Shown piece by piece: positions 25,983-33,913 of a stretch of DNA of 64,000 bases. The position numbers and the translations under genes were made by a program. The stretch covers positions 36,284 through 100,283 of the forward strand of contig CALEGP010000016.1 of NCBI GenBank assembly GCA_937876245.1, given 5' to 3'. Positions within the stretch are counted from its first letter, which is position 1; every line of letters starts with the position of its first letter. The DNA comes from an uncultured Actinomycetes bacterium. Lineage in GTDB: Bacteria; Actinomycetota; Actinomycetes; Nanopelagicales; Nanopelagicaceae. The notes beneath the pieces are model-generated. The model saw only the letters and a program-made list of their open reading frames with translations. It did no database searches and was not told where the DNA came from.

Positions 25983-26915
25983 ATGTTCGCTATTTTGGCG
26001 GTATTAATTGGCGTGGTCGTAGCAGTTCAATCTCGCATAAACGGGCAGCTCTCTGTTGACCTAGATAATGGACTTGCAGCAGCGCTCATATCTTTCCTAA
26101 CTGGTTGGACAATTTTATTTATATTAGTTTTTGGATTGAAAAAAGAGCGAACAGGCCTCTCCCTTATTTTCAAAGGCATCAAGAGTAGAAAATTAACTTT
26201 TTGGGAAGTTGCAGGCGGAATTTTGGGTGGTTGTTTCGTAGCTGCTCAGACTATTGCGGTCCCCCAAATCGGAGTAGCTCTCTTTACAATCAGTGTGGTT
26301 GCGGGCCAAACTGTTTCCTCTCTATTTGTGGATAAGATGGGAATTACGCCAAGTGGGAAGCAACAAATAACGCTCCCGCGAATAATCGGGGCCGGGGCAA
26401 CGCTTGTTGCAGTTTTTATTGCGGTATACCCGGATTTAACGAATTCACAATTTAGATTTGTCCCACTTTTTATTTCATTAATAGTTGGAGTTTTTGCTTC
26501 AATACAGCAAGGATTAAATGGTCGAGTTAACGCGATTGCAAATAGCGCGTTGGCTACCGCTTGGTTAAACTTCGCCACCGGCGCTGTAATAATTATCGTA
26601 GCCCTGCTGGTTAATCTAGCTTCAGGCGCGACTATTGCTCCACTTCCTCATAATTTTTGGGTTTATACCGGTGGAAGTGCTGGCCTAATTTTTGTCGCTG
26701 TTTCTGCTTACATAATTAAACACTTAGGGGTTCTTAATTTTGTAATTTTAAATATTGCTGGGCAATTAGTAGGAGCTGTCGCAATCGATTGGATTGCTCC
26801 GACAAAGGCCGGTTCGGTAAATGGCTATTTAATATTTGGAACTGTAATGACGATTTGTTCAATTGCTGTTTCGCGAATTATTGATGCTCGATCTTCTCGA
26901 AAAACTAAAGTTTAA
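25983..26915 (+). CDS. DMT-superfamily YdcZ/DUF606-type membrane protein (duplicated)
   Basis: The 310-residue, roughly ten-span protein consists of two similar halves. MFAILAVLIGVVVAVQSRIN at the start and FVPLFISLIVGVFASIQQGLN near residue 159 each begin a DUF606/YdcZ unit with a conserved Q..IN/LN element. The family belongs to the drug/metabolite transporter superfamily and its substrates are mostly unknown. ATG 25983 has GAGGAA upstream. The stop overlaps that of the convergent Asp-rich gene by 4 nt. Confidence 0.85.
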   Translation: MFAILAVLIGVVVAVQSRINGQLSVDLDNGLAAALISFLTGWTILFILVFGLKKERTGLSLIFKGIKSRKLTFWEVAGGILGGCFVAAQTIAVPQIGVALFTISVVAGQTVSSLFVDKMGITPSGKQQITLPRIIGAGATLVAVFIAVYPDLTNSQFRFVPLFISLIVGVFASIQQGLNGRVNAIANSALATAWLNFATGAVIIIVALLVNLASGATIAPLPHNFWVYTGGSAGLIFVAVSAYIIKHLGVLNFVILNIAGQLVGAVAIDWIAPTKAGSVNGYLIFGTVMTICSIAVSRIIDARSSRKTKV

Positions 26916-27256
26916 TCGTCGTCGTCGTCGTCGTGGTCGCGTTCGTTGCCTTCGTAATCGTCGTCGTCGTCTCCTCCACCGCCAGAAATTGTTGGCTTTG
27001 AAACCGTTGGGCTGGGAATATTAGGAGTGGCCTTTATTTTTTGTGGCTTAGTTTTGACAGGTGTCGCTGATTTTTCAGGAGTTGTAGCTTTGTCAGGCAC
27101 GCTCTTGGCTGTGGGGGTAGCGACAGTCGAAGCAGTTGGCTCAGGAGTTGAAATAGTTGTTAGTGGCGCTGGCGCGCTTGCTGGTTTCAATTCAGCATAG
27201 GCAACAGCCCCAGCGATTGCTATCCCAATTCCAATTAGAGCGATCTGTGATTTCAT
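26912..27256 (-). CDS. Secreted or anchored low-complexity protein with poly-Asp tail
   Basis: The product is 114 residues from ATG 27256. A hydrophobic N-terminal segment (QIALIGIGIAIAGAVAYA) acts as signal or anchor. Next comes a Thr/Pro/Ala/Lys-rich linker, then GGGG and two Asp runs (5 and 6 residues) that end the protein. No known domain is recognised. A short acidic extracellular tail could bind calcium, iron or other cations, but this is speculation. An upstream in-frame ATG at 27361 would place the hydrophobic segment 38 residues in, so 27256 is preferred. It is divergent from the TetR gene. Confidence 0.65.
   Translation of the reverse strand: MKSQIALIGIGIAIAGAVAYAELKPASAPAPLTTISTPEPTASTVATPTAKSVPDKATTPEKSATPVKTKPQKIKATPNIPSPTVSKPTISGGGGDDDDDYEGNERDHDDDDDD
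26915..26971. repeat. GTC/TCG trinucleotide microsatellite tracts
   Basis: Two runs of near-perfect GTC triplets (26915-26932 and 26957-26971) encode the Asp runs at the end of the minus-strand gene. Slippage here would change the tail length in whole codons without shifting the frame. Confidence 0.8.
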
Positions 27257-27273
27257 GAATGTAGTATGGAGGA

Positions 27274-27286
27274 TTTCAGACTGAAA
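27274..27286. promoter_or_regulatory. 13-bp palindrome, candidate TetR operator
   Basis: TTTCAG-A-CTGAAA is a perfect 6+1+6 inverted repeat in the 98-nt gap between the divergent Asp-rich and TetR genes. TetR proteins usually bind palindromes next to their own gene. Confidence 0.4.
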
Positions 27287-27354
27287 ATCATCAGTATCAC
27301 CTGTGAATCTTCTTTCTATCTCGCATTTTTGGTCGATAAGTGCGAAGATGAACC

Positions 27355-27942
27355 GTGCCAAAGATTATTCGTCAGAACATAGTTGAGAACCGTGAGTTCC
27401 GCCGGCAACAATTAATGGCTGCAGCAACAGAGTTAGCTTTAACCAAGGGGGCAAGGTTCATTACTGTGGCTGCAGTAGCCAGGAAAGCTGGAGTGGCAAG
27501 GAGTTCACTTTATGAATATTTCTCGAGTTCTTCTGATTTAATTGCGAACCTAATTATTGATGAATTGGAATATTTCACAGAGCGTTTAGATCAAGTAATT
27601 AAGGATGATCTTGACCCATACCAAAAAATCGAAAATTGGATTTCGGAAGGCTTGCAATATGTCGTGGACGGGCGCCATATGCTTGTTAAAACTTTGAATT
27701 CTGTAGCTCCTCCTGACGACCGAAAAAATGAAATCGCTCTGGGTCATAAAAAATTAGTGGCGCCTCTAAGGCAAGCTCTGTTAGCAACTGGAGTTGCAGA
27801 TTTACAGCAGGCTGCCTCTTTTATATCTGGTGTTACCGATGCTGCCAGTGTAAGAATTGAGTCTGGTTTCGATGCAGCGCTCGAAATCCAGAACGCAAAA
27901 GACTTTGCGATTGCTGGAATTCGAGCGCTTGTAAAGAAGTAA
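27355..27942 (+). CDS. TetR/AcrR-family transcriptional regulator
   Basis: The 195-residue protein has an N-terminal helix-turn-helix of TetR type: ATELALTKGARFITVAAVARKAGVARSSLYEYFSS at about residues 22-56, given here by its ends FITVAAVARKAGVARSSLYE. The C-terminal ligand domain is not recognisable. GTG 27355 is the start; the ATG seven bases earlier is out of frame. It sits between an Asp-tailed surface protein and the haem-uptake locus, so it could control either. A palindrome at 27274-27286 is a possible autoregulatory site. Confidence 0.9.
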   Translation: MPKIIRQNIVENREFRRQQLMAAATELALTKGARFITVAAVARKAGVARSSLYEYFSSSSDLIANLIIDELEYFTERLDQVIKDDLDPYQKIENWISEGLQYVVDGRHMLVKTLNSVAPPDDRKNEIALGHKKLVAPLRQALLATGVADLQQAASFISGVTDAASVRIESGFDAALEIQNAKDFAIAGIRALVKK

Positions 27943-28887
27943 TTAATTTCTTACTTTGATTTTTACAGCTTTATTTACTTCGGTATAGTTTTCATTTCCT
28001 GGCGCAGTTGCCGTCAGCATGCATTTACCTTTTTTAATTCCTGTAACGGTCTTACCGCTCAGAGAGCAGATATTTGATTTTTTTAGCGTGTAGGAGATCT
28101 TCTCTCCGAAGTTACTCCTCTTTGCTAGAAGTGTGTGTCTTCCAACCTTTAGGCTTTTTGTACTCTTGGAAATAGATTGCTCTCCTGTAGTTAAGTTGAA
28201 TGGGAAATGTGTAGTTTTCTTTGATGATGCGCTATCTCCCGGAGAAGTGATTGCAAAATCGCATTGTCCACTTCCCTTCAAGGCAATAATTGAATTACCT
28301 TCGACGGTACAAGTCGGGGTAGAGCTAACAATTGTTGCGGGAGCACCTGAACCAGTTGTCACTGAAACCGTCATTGGAGTGCGATAGGCAAGTGTTCCTG
28401 GTGAGGTAGTTGAAAGTGCATCGCCCTCTATTGTCGCGACAATTGAATCTGCTGGAAGGCTCAGTGTCGAGCCTCCCGCCGCGAAAGTTATCGGGATGAA
28501 CTGATCTTCAGTTAAATCTCCTGGAAGGGTGTGATCAAATCGCGCCGCGATTCCACAAATATCTACCGAACAATCTGCTCCTTCGAATGTGCCCGTTACA
28601 TGAACTTTGACATCTCCAGCTGGATTAGTCGCACCATTAGCAGTTCCAACCCAAACTTGTGATTCCGAATTAATAATTGTTGGGCGCGAACCCTCTAGTC
28701 CTTTAACTGCCTGGTAAAGATAGATTCCAGCGCTTTCTGGAAAGTTCGAGAGTGCGAAGTGAATATCGGCTCCAGCTGGATTAAGCCCAGTGAGCGGTCC
28801 TCCTTGAATATTCGTAGCTGCTGTTGCGCTAGAAATACCCCCAAGCCCGATAACTACTGCCAAAGATACTGCAATTGCTTTTCTCAT
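27943..28887 (-). CDS. Secreted neocarzinostatin/HtaA-associated-like protein with C-terminal Ig-like repeats
   Basis: This 314-residue exported protein has a signal peptide (MRKAIAVSLAVVIGLGG...ATAA, cleaved about residue 24). The first half (SNFPESAGIYLYQAV, then VDICGIAARFDHT) resembles the GIYVALC...RADH pattern of neocarzinostatin-like domains found next to actinobacterial haem-uptake genes. The second half holds two Cys-containing beta-rich repeats (CTVEGNSIIALKGSGQCDFA and CSLSGKTVTGIKKGKCMLTA). ATG 28887 has AGGAGC upstream. It follows a related secreted gene by 9 nt, and both are divergent from hmuTUV. A haem-capture or surface-relay role is inference from context. Confidence 0.7.
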   Translation of the reverse strand: MRKAIAVSLAVVIGLGGISSATAATNIQGGPLTGLNPAGADIHFALSNFPESAGIYLYQAVKGLEGSRPTIINSESQVWVGTANGATNPAGDVKVHVTGTFEGADCSVDICGIAARFDHTLPGDLTEDQFIPITFAAGGSTLSLPADSIVATIEGDALSTTSPGTLAYRTPMTVSVTTGSGAPATIVSSTPTCTVEGNSIIALKGSGQCDFAITSPGDSASSKKTTHFPFNLTTGEQSISKSTKSLKVGRHTLLAKRSNFGEKISYTLKKSNICSLSGKTVTGIKKGKCMLTATAPGNENYTEVNKAVKIKVRN

Positions 28888-28896
28888 TTTTTGCTC

Positions 28897-29394
28897 CTAT
28901 TTTTTGAATCGGATTGGAATTGAAATATCGTAACTGCGGTCATTACTTCTGGTGTGATCTGCTCTGGCATAGATGGCGCATCTAATTTTTCTGCAATCAA
29001 ACTTGCCAATCATTGGTGAAACTTGAATTGAAAAATTAAAGCGGCCCCCCGCTTTAAAGGGTATAGCTAAACCTTTCCCGTATGGTGGCGGATTTGAAGA
29101 TACCCAAATCGAGGAGCCACTTACTCCGCTCTGATCCATTCCACCTCCACAAGGTGAAGGGAGTTTACTGATTGCAACTTTCTTACACATTGCTAGATAG
29201 ATCCCGACTGTTTCGTCAAAATGTGAACCTGAAATTTTAATCGTCGAGTCAGTTGTGATATTTTTTGTCTTAGAAATACTAAGAATTGCTCCGCTGCCCG
29301 ATTCTTTTGAGGTAGCAGCGGTGGAACTCGTAAGCGGGGCAAGACTTATTGCAGTTATTACCCAAATAATTTTAGATATTTTATGGGATAACAT
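28897..29394 (-). CDS. Secreted neocarzinostatin-like domain protein
   Basis: The product is 165 residues from ATG 29394 (GGTGA upstream). A signal peptide ends near AATS. The single beta-rich domain contains GSHFDETVGIYLAMCKK, a Cys in SPCGGG, DCRKIRCAIYARADHT and IPIRFKK. That order of GIYxAxC, C, and C..C..RADH is typical of the small neocarzinostatin-like proteins of actinobacteria. It is the first gene of a two-gene leftward operon divergent from hmuT, with 83 nt between start codons. Haem or iron binding is suggested only by neighbourhood. Confidence 0.72.
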   Translation of the reverse strand: MLSHKISKIIWVITAISLAPLTSSTAATSKESGSGAILSISKTKNITTDSTIKISGSHFDETVGIYLAMCKKVAISKLPSPCGGGMDQSGVSGSSIWVSSNPPPYGKGLAIPFKAGGRFNFSIQVSPMIGKFDCRKIRCAIYARADHTRSNDRSYDISIPIRFKK

Positions 29395-29465
29395 TTCACC
29401 AATATAGTGATTATTAAGTGGGCAGATTGCAACACATTTCTGCATACCGTCGGCAAGTTTGGTGT

Positions 29466-29471
29466 GATAAT
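29466..29471 (+). promoter_or_regulatory. -10 box of a leaderless promoter for hmuTUV
   Basis: TG-T-GATAAT is an extended -10 motif ending 6 nt before GTG 29478. No ribosome-binding site precedes that GTG. No clear DtxR/IdeR iron box was recognised in the 83-nt divergent gap. Confidence 0.6.
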
Positions 29472-29477
29472 GGCCAG

Positions 29478-30380
29478 GTGAGGCAAAGGGATATTTCGGC
29501 TACAGCGCTCCTTACCATAGGCCTTATTTTTTCAACGCAGCCCTCTGCTTACGCTTTAGAAATACCGCTTAATAAAACCAAACTTGCGATTGTAAATTCA
29601 GCCGAAAAGCCAGTATTCACGAGGGTTGTTGCTCTGGCTGGCGGAAGTGCTGAAATTATTGTGGCCTTGGGATACAAATCCATACTTGTTGGAAGAGATA
29701 TCGCATCGACAATGCCTAGGCTTAGCGATATTCCAATAGATACTGATGCCCACCAAATGGCCGTCGAGAGAATTCTCTCGCAGAAACCAGACTTGATTTT
29801 TATTGATAAGAATTCGGGGCCGAGGACTGCCATTGATACTTTGAAAAAGGCGGGGATTGCATTTGCCTCCGTGCCAGATGCTTATAATTTGAAAAATATC
29901 GTGAGAAAAGAGCGGCTAATCGCGAGAAAATTGGGAGTTCCAGAAGCTGGAAAAATGCTCGCAAAAAAACTTTCGAATTTCAAGCACTCTGAGTCAAAAA
30001 TTAAGGTGGTCTTCCTCTATTTGCGAGGCAACTCAGCAATCTATTTGATTGGCGGAAAAGGTTCGGGAGCAGATTCAATTATTTCGGCTATTGGTTTTAA
30101 AGATGTCGGCTCGGCCAATCTGAAGCAACCTTTTGCAGCGCTGTCGTCAGAAGCCTTAATTGCAATGGCGCCCGATGTTATTTTAACAATGACCAAAGGC
30201 TTGGAGTCTGTGGGTGGCATATCCGGGCTAGTAAAACTTCCAGGAGTTGCTCAGACGCCTGCTGGGGAAAATCGCCGTGTAGTGACCGTCGATGATTCGT
30301 TGCTCTTATCTTTTGGCCCTAGAACAGGCGAGTTGTTGCCAGTTTTACGTAAATCAATTCTCAAAGTTGCAGCACGATGA
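29478..30380 (+). CDS. hmuT: Haem ABC transporter substrate-binding protein
   Basis: The product is 300 residues from the leaderless GTG 29478, with a signal peptide (ATALLTIGLIFSTQPSAYA). No lipobox Cys is seen at the cleavage site. The TroA/BtuF-like fold is recognisable from VALAGGSAEIIVALGY and AVERILSQKPDLIF. The run MTKGLESVGGISGLVKLPGV with the following DDSLLLSFGPRTGEL is diagnostic of HmuT-type haem receptors. It delivers haem to the HmuU/HmuV importer encoded downstream with a 4-nt overlap. Longer in-frame starts (29418) would bury the signal peptide and lack the promoter fit. Confidence 0.9.
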   Translation: MRQRDISATALLTIGLIFSTQPSAYALEIPLNKTKLAIVNSAEKPVFTRVVALAGGSAEIIVALGYKSILVGRDIASTMPRLSDIPIDTDAHQMAVERILSQKPDLIFIDKNSGPRTAIDTLKKAGIAFASVPDAYNLKNIVRKERLIARKLGVPEAGKMLAKKLSNFKHSESKIKVVFLYLRGNSAIYLIGGKGSGADSIISAIGFKDVGSANLKQPFAALSSEALIAMAPDVILTMTKGLESVGGISGLVKLPGVAQTPAGENRRVVTVDDSLLLSFGPRTGELLPVLRKSILKVAAR

Positions 30381-31360
30381 AGAGAATTTTAGTTGCGGTA
30401 ATTTTTCTGGCAATAATTGCCTCGTTATTTTTACTCTCTTTGCAAACTGGAATTATAAATCTCGATTCCTCGCTCTTGAATTTGATTGGAAAACGCACTG
30501 GAATTGATGCGATAACTGTTTGGGAGGTCAGGGCCCCGAGGGCTTTGGGCGCCATAGTAATTGGCTCTGCTCTTGGTATCGCTGGTGTGATAGCTCAAAG
30601 TATTTTTAGGAACCCTTTGGCTGAACCTACGTTGATTGGCTTGACTAGTGGAGCTTCTCTTGGAAGCGTAGTTGCTATATCTACGGGAGCTGCGGTTTAT
30701 GGCTCAACACTGAATGCTTTATTTGCCATCCTCTTCTCCGCGCTTGCCGGTCTAAGTATCTATTTGTTAGCGCCAGCGAACGGACTGGGCTTCTTGATTA
30801 CCGGAATTGCCGGATCTGCGGTCTTTATTTCGATCGCCGGACTGCTGATAACAATCTCGCCAAACCCAGGTATTCAAAACCTATCATTTTGGAATTTTGG
30901 TTCGCTAGCAATGCTAAACAATTCGACACTGAAAGTTATTTCACCATTAATCGCAATCGGAATTGGTGGCGCATATTTTGTGACAAGGAAGTTAGATATT
31001 TATTCTCTTGGCGAAAATTCTGCCCATTATCTAGGTGTAAATTCTGGGCGCGTGCGCTTGATTGCGATCGGAGTACTTGCCCTCCTTGTGGGTCCAGCCG
31101 TCAGTTCAGTAGGTGCGATTGCATTCTTAGGGCTTCTCGTCCCCCATGTGGTTCGGTTGTTAATTGGCCCCTCACATAAGAATCTCTTCTTTTTTAGCGC
31201 CCTTTTAGGAGCTGCCCTTTTATTGGGGGCCGACCTCCTTGCCCGAGCAGCATTTGCTCCTCACGAGATTCCTTTGGGTTTGTTGACCTCAATAATCGGT
31301 GCCCCTGTCTTGATTATTCTTCTTAAGATTCGGGTCGAGCAATGGGTAAGTAATGATTGA
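30377..31360 (+). CDS. hmuU: Haem/iron-complex ABC transporter permease (FecCD family)
   Basis: This 327-residue FecCD/BtuC-type permease has about nine hydrophobic spans. Family blocks are VWEVRAPRALGAIVIGSALG, GVIAQSIFRNPLAEPTLIG and AIAFLGLLVPHVVRLLIGP. The segment LGADLLARAAFAPHEIPLGL near the C-terminus contacts the ATPase. ATG 30377 overlaps the hmuT stop (ATGA). It forms the membrane channel of the haem importer. Confidence 0.93.
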   Translation: MKRILVAVIFLAIIASLFLLSLQTGIINLDSSLLNLIGKRTGIDAITVWEVRAPRALGAIVIGSALGIAGVIAQSIFRNPLAEPTLIGLTSGASLGSVVAISTGAAVYGSTLNALFAILFSALAGLSIYLLAPANGLGFLITGIAGSAVFISIAGLLITISPNPGIQNLSFWNFGSLAMLNNSTLKVISPLIAIGIGGAYFVTRKLDIYSLGENSAHYLGVNSGRVRLIAIGVLALLVGPAVSSVGAIAFLGLLVPHVVRLLIGPSHKNLFFFSALLGAALLLGADLLARAAFAPHEIPLGLLTSIIGAPVLIILLKIRVEQWVSND

Positions 31361-31955
31361 AATTAAGAATCTCTCCTTCCAACGTGGATCCCAGCGCATC
31401 ATCGACAATTTCAGCGCCAAGTTGAGCGCTGGTGAATTGGTGCTTCTATCTGGAGCTAATGGGTCGGGAAAATCGACACTTATTGAGTTACTTGGTGGGG
31501 CACTAAAGCCAAGCAGTGGAAATATCTATTTTTACGGCCGGAATCTCGAACAAATGAGCGTTAAAGAACAATCTGAAATCCGCTCGGTTTCCCCTCAAAC
31601 ACGGCTATTCCCTCTGGCTTTCAAAGTGAACCAACTACTGAGTTTGTTAAATGAAAATCGAAGAAGTTTGTTCACTGAAACTATTATTTATCACCTCGGT
31701 CTTGTCGATCTTTTAGATTCACGAATTACCCAATTATCTAAGGGGCAAGAACAACGCGTAAGTCTGGCAATATCACTAATTCAAGAAGCTAAATTTTATT
31801 TGATCGACGAACCTTTTAGCGCACAAGATGTAACAAGTATAAAAAATATACTGGCTCTTCTCTTAGAAATTAAAACTGAAAAGGGAGTGCTCGTTGTCAG
31901 TCATAACACTGAAACATTGCACTCCCATTTTGATAGGGTGTTAGAACTTACTTAG
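31353..31955 (+). CDS. hmuV: Haem ABC transporter ATP-binding protein, short form
   Basis: The 200-residue ATPase carries Walker A LSGANGSGKSTLIELL, a Q-loop in SPQTRLFPL, a variant signature LSKGQEQRVSLAISL and Walker B FYLIDEPFSA. It is markedly shorter than typical HmuV (about 250-270), ending soon after the H-loop VVSHNTE. It overlaps hmuU by 8 nt, and its end overlaps the convergent DEAD-box gene by 8 nt. All core ATPase motifs are present, so it should be functional. Confidence 0.88.
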   Translation: MIEIKNLSFQRGSQRIIDNFSAKLSAGELVLLSGANGSGKSTLIELLGGALKPSSGNIYFYGRNLEQMSVKEQSEIRSVSPQTRLFPLAFKVNQLLSLLNENRRSLFTETIIYHLGLVDLLDSRITQLSKGQEQRVSLAISLIQEAKFYLIDEPFSAQDVTSIKNILALLLEIKTEKGVLVVSHNTETLHSHFDRVLELT

Positions 31956-33786
31956 TGCGTGGCTTGGCTTTCCCAACATTCTTCTTAGGACCAGCTTTTT
32001 TGAAAGTTCCTTTTGCAACTGGTGGACGTTCGCCGGAAGTTTTCTTAGCAAACTTCTTTGGACCAGAAGCTTTCTTAAACGCCGGGCGCTTACCTTCAAA
32101 TTTCTCGCTGCGATCAAATTTTTCAACTTTATCTGAATCTGCTCGCCATGTTGAAGTTGCTGGGCGAGAATCAGATTTATAGCTTTTCTTAGGTGAGTTA
32201 AAGCGGTCCGCTTTTGCTGGACGATCTGATTTATCAAAGCGCTCTGCTTTTGGGTGGCGGTCGGCACGAAATGTGCGCTCGGTCGTTGAAGGAAGCTCGG
32301 TTCTTTCGGATCGAGTAGTTCTTTCAGGCCGAGCTGATTGTTCTCGACGACCAGTTCTTTCTGGACGAGCAGATCTCTCTTGACTTGGATTGCGCTCCTC
32401 ATATTTTGGCTTCGTATGTGTAGCCCCACGAAATGAGCGAACGGGTTTTTCCCCGCGCGCTGGTCGATCGCTCTTTAAACCACCCTCGCTCTCGCCAACA
32501 CGGCCGCCACCTTCGCTACGCTTTTTGAAATTATTTGAATGTCCACGGCGGAAACCACCACGGTCGCCACGATCACGACTTCCACGGTCGTTGCGCCCTG
32601 GTCTTTCGGCCTCAACAATTACTGGGATCCCGGAAGGCTCTTGTGCCCCTGTGACGCGGATCAGTTCTGGGTCTGAAGGTCGAACATAAACTTCATTTAA
32701 CTTAACTTTTGCTTGGTTCGTGATTCCAAAAATTCCGCGTTTTTGTTTGTGGGTAGCAAGAGTTACGACAGTTCCTCTCGCGCCTGCTCTAGCTGTTCGC
32801 CCAGCACGGTGTAAGTAATCTTTATGATCTGCAGGGGCATCCACATGTACGACGAGTGAAACATCATCAACGTGAATTCCGCGAGCAGCAACATCTGTTG
32901 CAACGAGAGCCGAAGCGCGACCATCTTTAAACGCAGCCAGAACTCGAGTTCGCTGGCCTTGCGATTTTCCGCCATGAAGGACGCCTACTGGGACTCCGGA
33001 GCGAAGCATTTTCTCAGCCAATTTATCTGCGCCGTGTTTTGTACGCACAAAGAAAATAGTGCGACCCTCACGAGCTGCGATCTGAGTTGCGACCAAGTCT
33101 TTATGCCCTTGATCCATAATTAAAACATGGTGCAACATATCTGCGGAACGAGATTTTTCATTCTCAAGTGAGTGAGTGATTGGATCCTTAAGGAAGCGCT
33201 TTACGAGAGAATCAACATCGCGGTCTAGCGTCGCTGAGAATAGAAGTCTTTGGCCACCTTCTTTAGTTTGACCAAGGAGTTCTTTCACGACTGGCAAGAA
33301 GCCCATATCGGCCATCTGGTCAGCCTCATCTAAAACAGTTATTACAACATCGTCTAAAACAACATGCTTCTTTTGAAGAAGGTCTATCAAGCGACCCGGG
33401 GTCGCAACCAGAATTGTTACGCCAGAACGCAGCGCCTTAATTTGGCCAACATAAGAAAGTCCGCCAGCGACCACTTGGGTGCTTAAGCCAACTTTTCTAG
33501 AAAGTGGTCCAACTACATCAGAAATCTGAACAGCAAGTTCACGTGTTGGTGAAAGTATTAAACCAAGGGGGCGGTGAGGCTTTGCGGTGCGACCTTCAAG
33601 TCGAGTCAACATAGCTAAACCAAAAGCTAGTGTTTTTCCGGAACCGGTTTGGCCACGGCCCAGAACATCGCGACCTTTAATAGCGTCGGGAAGTGTGGCG
33701 GTTTGAATTGGAAAGGGTGTTGTAATTCCTTGAGCGTCAAGGGTTTCTACGAGCGCAGGGGCAATACCTAAATCTTTAAATGACAT
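31948..33786 (-). CDS. DEAD-box ATP-dependent RNA helicase with basic low-complexity tail
   Basis: This 612-residue protein has a helicase core (about 1-370): motif I GRGQTGSGKT, Ia PTRELAVQ, II VLDEADQM, III SAT and VI HRAGRTARAG. The C-terminal 230 residues are an Arg/Gly/Lys/Ser-rich tail with degenerate repeats such as SARPERTGRREQ and SARPERTTRSER, expected to be disordered and RNA-binding. Such helicases remodel ribosomal or messenger RNA, often in the cold. A 7-bp hairpin (33799-33819) lies in the leader. Convergent overlap with hmuV is 8 nt. Confidence 0.93.
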   Translation of the reverse strand: MSFKDLGIAPALVETLDAQGITTPFPIQTATLPDAIKGRDVLGRGQTGSGKTLAFGLAMLTRLEGRTAKPHRPLGLILSPTRELAVQISDVVGPLSRKVGLSTQVVAGGLSYVGQIKALRSGVTILVATPGRLIDLLQKKHVVLDDVVITVLDEADQMADMGFLPVVKELLGQTKEGGQRLLFSATLDRDVDSLVKRFLKDPITHSLENEKSRSADMLHHVLIMDQGHKDLVATQIAAREGRTIFFVRTKHGADKLAEKMLRSGVPVGVLHGGKSQGQRTRVLAAFKDGRASALVATDVAARGIHVDDVSLVVHVDAPADHKDYLHRAGRTARAGARGTVVTLATHKQKRGIFGITNQAKVKLNEVYVRPSDPELIRVTGAQEPSGIPVIVEAERPGRNDRGSRDRGDRGGFRRGHSNNFKKRSEGGGRVGESEGGLKSDRPARGEKPVRSFRGATHTKPKYEERNPSQERSARPERTGRREQSARPERTTRSERTELPSTTERTFRADRHPKAERFDKSDRPAKADRFNSPKKSYKSDSRPATSTWRADSDKVEKFDRSEKFEGKRPAFKKASGPKKFAKKTSGERPPVAKGTFKKAGPKKNVGKAKPRTK

Positions 33787-33798
33787 AAAAATACCAAT

Positions 33799-33819
33799 CG
33801 AGACATCAAGCGTGTCTCG
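33799..33819 (-). promoter_or_regulatory. Leader hairpin upstream of the DEAD-box helicase
   Basis: CGAGACA, a 7-nt loop, and TGTCTCG form a perfect 7-bp stem 13 nt before the helicase start. It could affect translation or mRNA stability. There is no T-tract in the transcription direction, so it is not a terminator. Confidence 0.45.
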
Positions 33820-33913
33820 TGGTACTAAATATTAAGACTCGCAAGTGAACCTTGAAATTTATCAGAAGGTTCTATGGGGAGTGCTGCGGTTGCAACAACT
33901 AACCAATTGTAAC

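Noticed and set aside
26915..26971. CRISPR-like or direct-repeat array
   Set aside because: It is a simple triplet microsatellite coding for Asp runs, with no spacers.
29418..29478. Longer hmuT start at GTG 29418
   Set aside because: It would place 20 residues before the signal peptide. The -10 box at 29466-29471 lies inside it and points to GTG 29478.
31955..32430. Open frames on the opposite strand and in other frames of the helicase tail
   Set aside because: They result from low-complexity, codon-biased sequence. They lack RBS motifs and recognisable protein families.
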